Shown: positions 7,420 through 15,650 of the stretch, piece by piece | Layout of the letters: each line of letters begins with the position of its first letter | Numbering within the stretch: the first letter of the stretch is position 1 | Assembly (NCBI GenBank): GCA_002435325.1 | Contig: DJMJ01000011.1 | Location: 1 to 29,934, forward strand | Length of the DNA: 29,934 nucleotides | Reading direction: 5' to 3' | From: Nitrospira sp. UBA6493 | GTDB taxonomy: Bacteria; Nitrospirota; Nitrospiria; Nitrospirales; Nitrospiraceae | The notes under the pieces: model-generated | The model's database searches: none | The model's input: the letters and a program-made list of their open reading frames with translations, nothing else | Told to the model about the DNA's origin: nothing | Position numbers and translations under genes: made by a program

Positions 7420-8795
7420 CGGCTGGACCCGGGTAATCGTTGGAGTGCCCATCGGCCGAGGGGCTCTATCAGCGGAAGTTCCCAGAAGAGTCGTGAGGGC
7501 GGATGGTGTTCGACGTGGCGGGGTTCCCGGAATGTGCGCAAAAGGGCGCTCGCAATTGAGAGCCGGAGCATCCCGGATATAAAAAAGATAAAGGGGAGAT
7601 TGGAGGCGGGGTGCAGGCGTAGCGCTCCGAATTCAATGCTTCCAGGGACGGTGCTGATCAGCCAACTGCCGGTCAGTGTTCCAATAGCCCATCCGATCGC
7701 ATTGACCGTACTGGCGATTGCGACGCCTTTGGCTCGATCTGCAGGACGGACGGCGTCGAAGACGTAGTTGCTCAATCCGAGCGACAGGCCTGCCCACACG
7801 ACCCCTCCCCAAAAGTTCAACGTCACAAGAAATAGCCAGGTTGAGCTGACAAGGTAGAGCATCGGCAAAAAGGAAACCAGAAACCCGGCAAATGTCAGCA
7901 TCGCCTTGTTGCCGAATCGGTCGCTGAACCGGCCCCAGCCGGGGAGCGTGACGAATTGTCCGACGATGGCCGCTGCCATCCAGGTGCCATATTCCCAATA
8001 GGCGAGGTGCAGGTCCTGGAGCAGGTACATCACAAAGAATGGACCGGATATCAGCACGGCGACATGTATGAATCCTGAAAAAACGAGAAACCGGCGAAAG
8101 TCTTTAGAGGTGCCGTTCCGGAGAAAATCGGCAAAGTTGCGATTTGCCGGCTCATCGTGGGGGGTGGGGAGATCGTTGATCTGGGCCAGGGAGCGAAGGG
8201 AGAGACTGCGGATAATTCCGGCTGTCACGAAGAGCAAGGCGAATCCAGTTAGCGGGAGCTGCAGTTGTTCGAAGAAAGTCAGAAGGATGCTGCCCTGGCC
8301 TAGTGCGGCGAAGCTGGCGATGGCCATGAGTTGCGAACGCCGGGCAAAGTAGGCACCGCGCTCGTTGGCTTCAAGCAGGTCGGTGATGAGGCTGTTCCAC
8401 GACGGAGTAGCGAAATGTCCCGAGCCGAAATAGAGGGCCGCTCCGGCGATGACTAACCAGGGAGCCCATTCGGGGAACAGCAGTGGAAGGGCAAGAATTG
8501 GAATCCAGGCAAGTGATTGCCCAAGGATCCCCCAACGCACCTGGGCGGTCCGTTGGGAAAACCAATGTGCCATCTGGACGGATAGGAGCTGCGCCCCTGT
8601 TCCGAGTAATTGAGGCAGGGCGGAGAGCAGGCTCAAGTGAATTGGGGTCGCATGCATCAGGAGTGCGAAGGCAGACAGATACTGCTCGCCGGATCCTTGG
8701 GTGACGGCTTGAAACACGCCATCGTGCAATCCGAAGCGCTTTTCCGATTCGTGGGCCGGTGCAGCTTGTGGCGGTGGAGGTTCTTGCAAACTCAT
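7416..8795 (-). CDS. Major facilitator superfamily transporter
   Basis: The protein of about 459 residues contains many hydrophobic helices with the two-half arrangement of MFS carriers. An MFS signature-like loop lies in the middle (GWGRFSDRFGNKAML, the half-repeat equivalent of the helix 2-3 loop), and the N-terminal half has NSLITDLLEANERGAYFARR. The substrate cannot be told from sequence. The N-terminus before the first helix is a proline-rich cytoplasmic stretch. The start is uncertain: ATG 8795 gives MSLQEPPPP and ATG 8843 adds 16 residues; neither has a clear ribosome binding site. It is not obviously in an operon. Confidence 0.85.
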   Translation of the reverse strand: MSLQEPPPPQAAPAHESEKRFGLHDGVFQAVTQGSGEQYLSAFALLMHATPIHLSLLSALPQLLGTGAQLLSVQMAHWFSQRTAQVRWGILGQSLAWIPILALPLLFPEWAPWLVIAGAALYFGSGHFATPSWNSLITDLLEANERGAYFARRSQLMAIASFAALGQGSILLTFFEQLQLPLTGFALLFVTAGIIRSLSLRSLAQINDLPTPHDEPANRNFADFLRNGTSKDFRRFLVFSGFIHVAVLISGPFFVMYLLQDLHLAYWEYGTWMAAAIVGQFVTLPGWGRFSDRFGNKAMLTFAGFLVSFLPMLYLVSSTWLFLVTLNFWGGVVWAGLSLGLSNYVFDAVRPADRAKGVAIASTVNAIGWAIGTLTGSWLISTVPGSIEFGALRLHPASNLPFIFFISGMLRLSIASALLRTFREPRHVEHHPPSRLFWELPLIEPLGRWALQRLPGSSR

Positions 8796-8889
8796 GAATT
8801 GTGAGCGGTCATGATCGAAGGAACTGTCGTTGCACTGTATCATAGGTTGTTGGATGTGCTATGCCGAACCAGCCGAAAGTGCGAATCGG

Positions 8890-8919
8890 TTGACCCCTAT
8901 CGGGAACTCTCGATACCAT
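8890..8919 (+). promoter_or_regulatory. Candidate sigma-70 promoter for the 8947 gene
   Basis: TTGACC (8890-8895) and TACCAT (8914-8919) are separated by 18 bases and end 27 bases before the start codon at 8947. The -35 match is good and the -10 match moderate (4 of 6). Confidence 0.35.
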
Positions 8920-8946
8920 AGCCATTATGGGAAAGCGGGTGACGCA

Positions 8947-9567
8947 ATGATCGGTCAGAGAGGGAAGCTTCCGTATCTCTTGGGCTGTGGTCTGCTCGTG
9001 GCGCTTCTTGTTGTGGCTGGGGCTAGCGCGAAGGATTTGATGCCGCAGAAGGAACAGGAAACGACGGAGATCGGTTCGACGCAGAGCCCCTCATTCGACG
9101 ATCAGAAAAAGGGTATTCCCCAGTCGCTCTTCACCTGGATCAAGATGGCGAAGGGATATGAGGTCGAGTGGGACACATTCGGACGGAAAGGATGGTATAC
9201 GCAGGACCCTCGATTGAAGGCTGTCGATCCGACATCCGAGTTTCCGCCGGAGACGCCAGTTGTCTACATCGTGTTTGAATCGGCTCCGCTTGAAGATCCT
9301 ACTCAATTCAGCGCCCAGTGGTATCTTGAGGGCGAGGCCGGAGCGCTGTCGCCGAATCCGCTGGGGAAAGACGTGCTGGAGCTGCCCGGTTATGAACGAT
9401 ACGGGTTTCTCGAATTAAAGCGGCCTGGCGAACAGTGGCCGCTTGGGACGTACTTGGTGAAGCTCTTTATTGCTCCGCTTGGGCAGCAGTCGTTTCATGC
9501 CGTCAACCAAGTGGGCACCTTGCGGTTTTCCATCACAGACCGGCCGCCTGGTTCGCCTCACCCGTAG
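8947..9567 (+). CDS. Secreted protein of unknown function
   Basis: The 206-residue product begins with a clear signal peptide: a short basic start, a hydrophobic core LLGCGLLVALLVVAG and a likely signal peptidase I site after ASA (residues around 25-28). The mature part has YIVFESAPLED, a WYLEGEAG segment and a C-terminal beta-rich region ending in a proline-rich tail, reminiscent of a small beta-sandwich periplasmic domain. I do not recognise a family. ATG 8947 is chosen because it starts directly on the signal peptide; the frame is open to 8830 but with unlikely residues. It is 53 bases upstream of the 9621 gene and may be co-transcribed with it. Confidence 0.75.
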   Translation: MIGQRGKLPYLLGCGLLVALLVVAGASAKDLMPQKEQETTEIGSTQSPSFDDQKKGIPQSLFTWIKMAKGYEVEWDTFGRKGWYTQDPRLKAVDPTSEFPPETPVVYIVFESAPLEDPTQFSAQWYLEGEAGALSPNPLGKDVLELPGYERYGFLELKRPGEQWPLGTYLVKLFIAPLGQQSFHAVNQVGTLRFSITDRPPGSPHP

Positions 9568-9620
9568 TCTCACCGCATTGCTCAGAAAAACAAAAAGATC
9601 AATAAGGAGAGCGTACGACC

Positions 9621-9908
9621 ATGGGAGAGCGCATTAAGATCACCGATCCGGAAAAGTTGACCCTGTTATTTGAACGATTCCGGGACGTGTGTCTCGTGGA
9701 GAAGGAGGTATGGAAAGAAATCTTCATGCCGAGGGATATCACTCAGGGCGGGCCTGTACGGACCAATATCCAGGATCGCTACGAGGTTGAGATTGACGAT
9801 CCGGCCATTGAAGAGACGCTCGACGTCAATATTCCACGCGGGAGCGCCGCATTAGGGGCGGCGATTCAGGAGTACCGCCAGCACATTGCCTTTTACCGCA
9901 AAGCCTGA
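9621..9908 (+). CDS. Small soluble protein, unknown function
   Basis: This 95-residue product has no signal peptide or membrane segment and is rich in charged residues. It starts MGERIKITDPEKLTLLFERF after a strong AAGGAGAG ribosome binding site. Visible features are a predicted N-terminal helix, a run of acidic residues (YEVEIDDPAIEETLDV) and a C-terminal helix ending in YRQHIAFYRKA. I recognise no domain. It ends six bases before the convergent stop of the glutathione peroxidase gene. It is probably real, given the ribosome binding site, codon use and open frame. Confidence 0.72.
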   Translation: MGERIKITDPEKLTLLFERFRDVCLVEKEVWKEIFMPRDITQGGPVRTNIQDRYEVEIDDPAIEETLDVNIPRGSAALGAAIQEYRQHIAFYRKA

Positions 9909-9914
9909 CGCTGT

Positions 9915-10508
9915 CTACTTGGCGGTCAAGGCCTGTTCCACTTCTTTGACGATTTCAGGTGACGAAGGTTTCATCCTGTGAGGGAAGCGAGCCACCACGT
10001 GGCCTGACCGGTCAACGAGATATTTCTGAAAGTTCCATTCCACCTCTCCAGGGAAGGGGCTTTGCTCCGTGAGGTAGCGGTAGAGCGGGTGCTTGTCGTC
10101 GCCCTTCACGCTGATCTTGCTGAAGAGGGGAAAGCTCACGCTGTATTTGGTGAGACAGAAGCCCTTGATCTCCGCGTTTGTGCCCGGTTCCTGCTGGCCG
10201 AAGTTGTTCGCGGGAAAGGCCAGGACTTCAAAGCCTTTGTCGCGGTACTGCTCGTAGAGGGATTCCAGATCCGTATATTGCGGCGTATTTCCGCAGAAGC
10301 TGGCCGTGTTCACGACAAGCAGCACCTTGCCTTTGTACTGCCCGAGATTCACCGGTTTGCCGTCGATATCGTTCAGCGTGAAGTCATAGACGCCCGCCGT
10401 CTTCGCTGCCATCAGTTGTCCTTTCTGTCCGGCCGGTGCGTCAGGGGCGGCCATCATGAGGCCGCCCGTGAGCGCAACGATTAATGTCGCGGTGAGCAAA
10501 GTCTTCAT
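9915..10508 (-). CDS. Periplasmic glutathione peroxidase family protein (Cys type)
   Basis: The 197-residue protein has a signal peptide (MKTLLTATLIVALTGGLMMA) followed by a complete GPx fold. The peroxidatic cysteine Cys72 lies in VNTASFCGNTPQY, Gln106 in FPANNFGQQEPG, and Trp158-Asn159 in WNF complete the catalytic tetrad; Cys118 is a second cysteine that could act as resolving residue. Cysteine-type bacterial GPx enzymes usually reduce peroxides with thioredoxin-like donors rather than glutathione. The signal peptide places it outside the cytoplasm, where its donor is unknown. ATG 10508 is chosen for its GAGGA ribosome binding site. It lies 17 bases after htpX, so both genes probably share one transcript. 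Confidence 0.9.
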   Translation of the reverse strand: MKTLLTATLIVALTGGLMMAAPDAPAGQKGQLMAAKTAGVYDFTLNDIDGKPVNLGQYKGKVLLVVNTASFCGNTPQYTDLESLYEQYRDKGFEVLAFPANNFGQQEPGTNAEIKGFCLTKYSVSFPLFSKISVKGDDKHPLYRYLTEQSPFPGEVEWNFQKYLVDRSGHVVARFPHRMKPSSPEIVKEVEQALTAK

Positions 10509-10525
10509 GATGGTCCTCATCCCGG

Positions 10526-11413
10526 TTACAGCCGTTGGAGGGCGGCAATCCGTTCCTCGATCGGCGGATGGGTGGCGAAGAGATGCATGAATCCTGATGA
10601 CTTGCCGGAGATCTTCATCGTGGCCAGGGCATCCTGCGTCGAGTATTCGACCTGTGCGCGTGACACCCATCGATCGATCGCGCGCAGGGCTGAGATCATC
10701 GAGTCTTTGCCGTAGACTTTGGCGGAAAAGGCATCGGCGCCATATTCTCGGTGGCGCGAGAACCAACTGATGACGATAGAGGCCAGGATGCTGACGACGA
10801 TCTGCAGCACGATGGACAGCCCGAATCCCAATGCGGCTTGATCGCGCTCGGCAAAGAAGCGGCGCACCCACATAGCGATATAGTACACAAACGTGTTCAT
10901 CAATCCGGCCAACACGGTCGTGGCAAACATGTCCCCGTTGTACACATGGCCCATTTCATGAGCCAGGACCGCCTTGACCTCGTCTTCCTTCAAATTCTGC
11001 AGCAGGCCTGTTGATATAGCCACCATGGAGTTGTTCTTGCTGGGGCCTGTAGCAAAGGCGTTGGGATCCGGAGAGTCGTAGATCCACACTTCCGGCATGG
11101 TAATCCCCAGCCGCTGGGCGATCTCCTGAACCGATCCATAGATGACATGTTCTGCCTGGGAGCGTGGTTGGGTGATTTGCTGGCAGTCGAGCATGGCCCG
11201 TGCCATCTGTTTGGAGAAAGCCAAACTGATGAAAGCGCCGCCAAATCCGAGGACAAGCGCCCAGACCAGCGAGCTGAGATCGACCGATCCTCGCAAGTCG
11301 ATTCCGAACATGGGCAAAATGAAATTTATCAGCAGCGGCACGGTGAGCGAGAGCGTCACCATGATCAAAATGTTGGCGGCAAGCAACAGGAACATACCCT
11401 TCATCCACTTCAT
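10526..11413 (-). CDS. htpX: HtpX-type membrane zinc metalloprotease
   Basis: HtpX is an inner-membrane M48 metallopeptidase that helps degrade misfolded membrane proteins. The 295-residue product has two N-terminal membrane helices (about 7-35 and 47-65), the zinc-binding HEMGH motif at 152-156, the third-ligand region HREYGAD (Glu223) and two more hydrophobic segments between 165 and 217. Length matches E. coli HtpX. ATG 11413 is chosen because a perfect AAGGAGG lies seven bases upstream; the frame stays open to 11434. It heads a two-gene unit with the periplasmic peroxidase, which suggests an envelope stress response. Confidence 0.95.
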   Translation of the reverse strand: MKWMKGMFLLLAANILIMVTLSLTVPLLINFILPMFGIDLRGSVDLSSLVWALVLGFGGAFISLAFSKQMARAMLDCQQITQPRSQAEHVIYGSVQEIAQRLGITMPEVWIYDSPDPNAFATGPSKNNSMVAISTGLLQNLKEDEVKAVLAHEMGHVYNGDMFATTVLAGLMNTFVYYIAMWVRRFFAERDQAALGFGLSIVLQIVVSILASIVISWFSRHREYGADAFSAKVYGKDSMISALRAIDRWVSRAQVEYSTQDALATMKISGKSSGFMHLFATHPPIEERIAALQRL

Positions 11414-11475
11414 CGAGATCCTCCTTGGAGACATGCACTCGCTTGGTTCAGGTGGCGAGTGACTGGATGCATATG

Positions 11476-11481
11476 ATTATA
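11476..11481 (-). promoter_or_regulatory. Candidate -10 box for htpX
   Basis: On the minus strand a perfect TATAAT lies 62 bases before the htpX start, in the context TTGTGTATAAT. That same 11-mer occurs before tRNA-Ala at 1882-1892. The -35 region is not convincing. Confidence 0.45.
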
Positions 11482-11595
11482 CACAAACCGCCTGCGTGAA
11501 TTGCAGCCGTACGCGTGTCCTTCGCCGTGGAGAAGAAATAAGCCCTCGTTTGCAAAGGTCAAGATGGCAGAAGTCTTTGAAACTCTGAGGCAAAG

Positions 11596-11625
11596 TTGAC
11601 CCCTTCTCGATCTTCCTGTTAGAAG
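11596..11625 (+). promoter_or_regulatory. Candidate sigma-70 promoter for the cupredoxin gene
   Basis: TTGACC (11596-11601) and TAGAAG (11620-11625) with an 18-base spacer end 20 bases before the start codon at 11646. The implied leader is short. Confidence 0.3.
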
Positions 11626-11645
11626 GATCTCATCGTGGGGACGAC

Positions 11646-12062
11646 ATGAGCTATTTCCGTCTCATCTCTCTTGTTGGATTGTTTTGGGCGATGCAGGTGT
11701 TGAGCGGACCGGCTGCGGATGCGCCTCAGTTTGGTGCGCCGTTTCTTGTCCCCATGGAGGCCGACGGAGTGCAACGCGCCACCATTACTCTTGATAGTTA
11801 TGCCTATTCGCCGAATTACGTGGTGGTCCAAGCCGGAAGGCCCGTGGAACTCACGCTGGTCAGTCTGACGACCATCACGCCGCACAATTTTGTGATCAAA
11901 GAGTTGTCGGTTGAGCAAGATGTGGGTGCTGGGAAAACGGTGATCATCAGGTTTACGCCGAGTCAGCCTGGAGTCTTTCTCATCTACTGCGATAAACGTC
12001 TCTGGCCTCTGCCCAGCCATCGCGACAAAGGGATGGAAGGCAAGCTGGAAGTGAAACCCTAA
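11646..12062 (+). CDS. Secreted cupredoxin-like copper protein
   Basis: The 138-residue protein has a short hydrophobic N-terminus (FRLISLVGLFWAMQVLSG) acting as signal peptide, then a cupredoxin fold. The beta strands ATITLDSYAYSPNYVVVQAG and PVELTLVSL are typical. A full set of type 1 copper ligands is visible: His80 in TPHNF, then Cys115, His125 and Met130 in the C-terminal loop YCDKRLWPLPSHRDKGM. It should bind copper in the periplasm and may shuttle electrons or carry copper. The loop between Cys and His is longer than in plastocyanin. The next gene, a squalene/phytoene synthase, starts 17 bases after the stop. Confidence 0.85.
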   Translation: MSYFRLISLVGLFWAMQVLSGPAADAPQFGAPFLVPMEADGVQRATITLDSYAYSPNYVVVQAGRPVELTLVSLTTITPHNFVIKELSVEQDVGAGKTVIIRFTPSQPGVFLIYCDKRLWPLPSHRDKGMEGKLEVKP

Positions 12063-12078
12063 GCCAGTCATACGTACG

Positions 12079-13110
12079 ATGTCTTCCAAACACGAGCTGC
12101 TGGGCGATCTCCTGAAGAGCGTCTCCCGCCTGTTTTACACCACGCTGGCCGTCGTGCCTGTCAATGTGCGGGATCAGCTGGGAGTGGCGTATCTGTTTGC
12201 CAGAGCCGCCGATACAATTGCAGACACCGAGTTAATCGAGCGATCCCGGCGCATGGAGTTTCTCAGCCAGCTCCGGGGGCAATTTGTGGACGATTACATC
12301 GCCTGGGCGCAGGTGCAGAACATTCAGCGCGCGGTCGGGCCGCTCCAGCAGGACTCGGCCGAGCGTGTGTTGCTGGAACGGCTGGAAGATTGCTTCCGTA
12401 TTTTTGAATCATTCTCCCGGGAGGACCGTGATCGAGTGCAGCGGCTTATGCGGACGCTGACCCAGGGAATGGAGATGGACCTGAGCGTCTTCCCCGGAAC
12501 ATCCCCCGCCGAGCTGGTGGCGCTGAAGACGCTCGATGATCTGGATCGCTACATCTACTACGTGGCCGGGTGTGTCGGCGAGTTCTGGACGGATCTTATG
12601 TGTGCGCATCGCAAGGCACTCGCCTCATGGAACGTGCGGCAAATGTCCGAGGTCGGCGTGCGATTCGGGAAGGGCTTGCAGCTTACCAATATTGTCAAAG
12701 ATATCGCGCACGATGCGCAGAAGGGGCGCTGCTATATTCCGGAGACGATGCTTGCCGAGGCAGGGCTTCAGCCTCGGGATTTGTTGGGGCAGCAGAATCT
12801 TCCACGGTTCAGGCCGGTGTTGACCAAGCTCGTGCGAATGGCTACCGAACATCTTGACCAGGGCTGGCTCTACACCATGTCGATCCCGCGTCGCGAAATG
12901 CGATTGCGGCTGTCCTGCATGTGGCCGATTCTCTCTGGGGGCGAATCCCTCAAGCTGGTGCTGCATTCGCCGGATCTGCTGAATCCCGCCGTGAAAGTGA
13001 AAATCCCCCGCAGCAAGGTCTATCAGATCATGGCCCTGACGACCTTTACCGGGGCCTGCGGATATGTGGGGACGGCCTCCTGGGGGCGGTTGCGGAAGCA
13101 ATTGATCTAG
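12079..13110 (+). CDS. Squalene/phytoene synthase family enzyme
   Basis: The 343-residue protein belongs to the head-to-head prenyl synthases that join two farnesyl (or geranylgeranyl) diphosphates. The first aspartate motif is DTIADT (about 45-50), the central helix has YIYYVAGCVGEFWTDL and the second aspartate motif is GLQLTNIVKDIAHD, followed by the conserved GRCYIP. A hydrophobic C-terminal stretch (YQIMALTTFTGACGYVGTA) could anchor it to the membrane. The TNIVKD block and overall length recall one-step squalene synthases more than the bacterial HpnC/HpnD pair, and no HpnC, HpnD or HpnE gene is adjacent. Squalene for hopanoids is the likeliest product; phytoene cannot be excluded. Confidence 0.87.
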   Translation: MSSKHELLGDLLKSVSRLFYTTLAVVPVNVRDQLGVAYLFARAADTIADTELIERSRRMEFLSQLRGQFVDDYIAWAQVQNIQRAVGPLQQDSAERVLLERLEDCFRIFESFSREDRDRVQRLMRTLTQGMEMDLSVFPGTSPAELVALKTLDDLDRYIYYVAGCVGEFWTDLMCAHRKALASWNVRQMSEVGVRFGKGLQLTNIVKDIAHDAQKGRCYIPETMLAEAGLQPRDLLGQQNLPRFRPVLTKLVRMATEHLDQGWLYTMSIPRREMRLRLSCMWPILSGGESLKLVLHSPDLLNPAVKVKIPRSKVYQIMALTTFTGACGYVGTASWGRLRKQLI

Positions 13111-13536
13111 TGGCGATTTTTCTGGTTTCTCTGTTATCACTCCTTAAGTGTCGTTGGCGAGCCTTCCTGCAGTGGGATGCCTATCCTTATCCCGTTTCAC
13201 GTGACAGGCACGTTATCTTCCTCACGATGGGAAAATCTTAAACGGTCGTTGTATGGCGTGTAAGGGAATGCCTGCACAGCGTGGCCTACTAAAGCGGAAT
13301 TGAGAAATAGCCCATAAGAATGCAAACCTTTGAGCAATATAGCTCACATGTTGGGCTGTAAAGCGAGGTAAGTTATCTAAATGTTGAGCATGTGATTTGC
13401 TTAAAGACTAGATCTTCTATCGTTGAGGATACCAATGTAGGTACTTGGCACATGGTCAGGTCGGTCGGGATTGTGAACAGAGTGGCCGGATCCTGTGATG
13501 GTTTCTGGGGTTATTAAAAGTGGAGAGGTGCAAAAT
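13111..13536. other. 426-base intergenic region, AT-richer than its surroundings
   Basis: This gap holds no credible gene. By eye it is clearly poorer in G+C than the flanking coding DNA. A small hairpin TGAGC-AATATA-GCTCA lies near 13332-13347. The promoter of the DUF4382 gene should be here, but I cannot pick one with confidence. Confidence 0.5.
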
Positions 13537-14880
13537 ATGGGAAAGTATGAGAACTCTTCCAAACTAGCCCTATGGGCGATGGGCCTGGTGCTGACGGGTA
13601 TAGTCGCTGGATGCGGCGGCGGTGACGGAGGGAGCGGCGGAGGCACAGCGAATGCGCAGCCAGGTTTTTTAACCGCTTCGCTGACTGATGCACCGGCCTG
13701 TGGCTACAATGAGGTGAATGTTACCGTCAGCAGAGTACGGGTGCATAGAAGTAGCTCGGCTGAACCCGGAGACGCCGGCTGGAACGACATCACCTTAGAT
13801 CCTCCGCAAAAGATCAATCTGCTCGATTTGAATGATCCAACCCATCCCAACGGCGCACTTGAACAACTTGGTCAGGAGACAACTCTGCCAGCCGGGCATT
13901 ACACGCAGGTACGTCTTGTATTGGTTCGAAACGCCAATTCGGTAGTCCTATCTACGAATCCTACCACCGAAATCCCCCTTGATACGCCAAGTGCAGTCCA
14001 GTCAGGAATCAAACTGGTCAACGAATTCGATGTGGCTCCAGACCAGCATGTCGATCTTTTGCTAGATTTCGACGCTTGTAAGTCTATTGTGAAAACGGGG
14101 AATGGCAGGTACAAACTAAAATCCGTGATTAAAGTGATTCCCTACGTGCTGAATGGCATTGAGGGGTTCATTAATACAGCTTTTCTCGACAAAAATGTGG
14201 TCGTGTCTGCGCAGGTTGGCGGAGAAATCATTCGAGCGACGGTTCCGAACGCCACAAGCACAGACCCCGATTTACGGGGCAAGTTCTTTCTGGCTCGTTT
14301 AACCCCAGGGGTAAACTACGATGTAGTGATTACGGCAAATAGCCCAGCGACTACATGTTGCGCAACGACTGTTATCACTGGTGTGCCGGTTCCGACCAGT
14401 ACAAGCATCACTCCTATAAGCACGAGCAGCAATAGGTTCTCTCTGCAATCTTCTGGATTTCACACGATTGGGGACAGTGTGACGTTGATTAATCCGCCGG
14501 CTCCGCCCGCGGTTGATGATCGGGATGACGCGACGGTCATTGTTGCGGCAAAACAGGCACTTTCTGGCGGGCCGACTGTAACGGTGAGAACACGGGTCGC
14601 GACGCTTTTGGACGGTACGCCTACAATTGGCGACTATGAGTATGAAGTCATCCTTCCCACTGGGGCGCCTTTGCGTGCCCCATACAATAGTGATCTCTCG
14701 ATGATTCTTCCGAGTTCTGGTGGGGAGGTTGGTGGTTTCTATACTGTGTATGGCTCTGGGACCGTTTATGACGACACACAGACTCCAATAAGGGTGTATG
14801 CGAACCAGAGTCCGGCACCGACATCCGTGAATATTTCTGGAGGCGATAGGCTGGACCAGGACTTCACGCTGGCCCCATAG
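13537..14880 (+). CDS. DUF4382 domain lipoprotein
   Basis: The 447-residue protein starts with a lipoprotein signal peptide whose lipobox IVAGC places the lipidated cysteine at residue 26, followed by a glycine-rich spacer. The N-terminal half (about 40-205) is a clear DUF4382 domain: FLTASLTDAPACGYNEVNVTV, then LLDLNDP, LPAGHYTQVRLVL and the LLLDFDACKSIV segment. The C-terminal half is beta-rich and resembles carboxypeptidase-regulatory or adhesin-like sandwich repeats. A surface or periplasmic binding role is likely, but the function is unknown. ATG 13537 is chosen for the GAGAGGTG ribosome binding site; the frame opens at 13495. Codon use and base composition are visibly more AT-rich than in neighbouring genes, a possible sign of transfer. 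Confidence 0.85.
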   Translation: MGKYENSSKLALWAMGLVLTGIVAGCGGGDGGSGGGTANAQPGFLTASLTDAPACGYNEVNVTVSRVRVHRSSSAEPGDAGWNDITLDPPQKINLLDLNDPTHPNGALEQLGQETTLPAGHYTQVRLVLVRNANSVVLSTNPTTEIPLDTPSAVQSGIKLVNEFDVAPDQHVDLLLDFDACKSIVKTGNGRYKLKSVIKVIPYVLNGIEGFINTAFLDKNVVVSAQVGGEIIRATVPNATSTDPDLRGKFFLARLTPGVNYDVVITANSPATTCCATTVITGVPVPTSTSITPISTSSNRFSLQSSGFHTIGDSVTLINPPAPPAVDDRDDATVIVAAKQALSGGPTVTVRTRVATLLDGTPTIGDYEYEVILPTGAPLRAPYNSDLSMILPSSGGEVGGFYTVYGSGTVYDDTQTPIRVYANQSPAPTSVNISGGDRLDQDFTLAP

Positions 14881-14889
14881 TCAACGTCT

Positions 14890-14919
14890 GCAGGCAGCAG
14901 ACGATCGTCTGCTGCCTGC
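14890..14919. terminator. Perfect 30-nt palindrome between convergent genes
   Basis: Two 15-base arms (14890-14904 and 14905-14919) are exact inverse complements with no spacer. It sits nine bases after the DUF4382 stop and ten bases before the end of the opposing ferredoxin gene. A cruciform or a very stable hairpin would form from either strand. The lack of a strong T-run (only CGTTTC follows) makes it an untypical terminator, but the position suits a two-way one. Confidence 0.6.
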
Positions 14920-14928
14920 GCGTTTCGC

Positions 14929-15231
14929 TTACTTCTTCTGCGGCTCCAGCAGCTTCTCACCCTTCTTGAACACTCCGAAGATCGCTTGAGAGGGACAGGC
15001 GTCCAGGCAGAGGCGGCAGCTTTCCAGGCAGCGGGAGGGGTCGAATTTGTAGGGCGGCGTCGAGAGCCAGGCGCTGGTCGGGCAAATGGGTATGCAGATA
15101 CCGTTGTGCATGCAGCGGTCGGGATGGCGAACGAGGTGATCGCGAATGACCATCATAGGCTTGACTCCTTCGAAGAGACCTTGGGAGAAGATCTCGAACA
15201 TGTTTTTGTTGGGCAGACTGCTCACTTCCAC
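14929..15231 (-). CDS. Ferredoxin-like iron-sulfur protein with irregular cysteine motifs
   Basis: The 100-residue protein resembles a bacterial two-cluster ferredoxin but has seven cysteines rather than eight. Motif 1 is Cys40-x5-Cys46-x3-Cys50-Pro, with Asn43 where the second cysteine is normally found. Motif 2 is Cys68-x3-Cys72-x2-Cys75-x3-Cys79-Pro, with one extra residue after the first cysteine. It may hold one [4Fe-4S] and one [3Fe-4S] cluster, or use an unusual ligand. It is soluble, with a basic tail. The start overlaps the upstream 137-residue gene by ten bases; it is the last gene of the 16399-14929 cassette. It is probably an electron carrier for an unidentified partner. Confidence 0.85.
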   Translation of the reverse strand: MEVSSLPNKNMFEIFSQGLFEGVKPMMVIRDHLVRHPDRCMHNGICIPICPTSAWLSTPPYKFDPSRCLESCRLCLDACPSQAIFGVFKKGEKLLEPQKK

Positions 15232-15635
15232 TCCTTCACGAGTTCTTTCAACCGATCTTTGAGCTCGGGAATCTGTTCCAGATTATTCTGAATCGCGCCG
15301 ACGATCTTTTCCACCCTGGCGGATTTCAGCGCGTCCCGGTCCTTCTTTACGAGACGATCATACTCCACGTAGGCTTCTTTGTGCTTGGGTTCAAGGTGCG
15401 CCCGGGCGTCGATCAGGGCCTGTCCGAATTCCCAAGCCTCTGGTGCGAGCGGGGGCATGATGCTAAATGACCCGTCGGTGAAGACAACGACCGTCGCGCC
15501 TTGCTTCCCCCTCAAGGGAACGACCGCCTGGACGGTTTTCCCTTCGCAGGTCTGCCAATCGAGCGTCAGTCCGGGAAACTGCTTGGTGAAGGCCACTTTT
15601 TCCTGGTTGGCCTTCCATTTTTCTTCAACTGCCAT
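15222..15635 (-). CDS. Conserved-looking soluble protein, unknown function
   Basis: The 137-residue protein has no signal peptide or membrane helix. The first half looks like a small beta-rich domain (VQAVVPLRGKQGATVVVFTDGSFSIMPP), the second half a long charged helix pair (EAYVEYDRLVKKDRDALK and a lysine-rich C-terminus). One cysteine, Cys30, is present. I do not recognise it. It sits between a [2Fe-2S] thioredoxin-like ferredoxin gene (15 bases upstream) and the irregular ferredoxin gene (overlapping), so it is almost certainly translated and probably works with them. Confidence 0.78.
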   Translation of the reverse strand: MAVEEKWKANQEKVAFTKQFPGLTLDWQTCEGKTVQAVVPLRGKQGATVVVFTDGSFSIMPPLAPEAWEFGQALIDARAHLEPKHKEAYVEYDRLVKKDRDALKSARVEKIVGAIQNNLEQIPELKDRLKELVKEWK

Positions 15636-15650
15636 ATGGTGCGTGCTGTC

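Noticed and set aside
13445..13464. TGGCAC as a possible sigma-54 -24 box before the DUF4382 gene
   Set aside because: The -12 position reads CAGG rather than TTGC, so the second half is missing.
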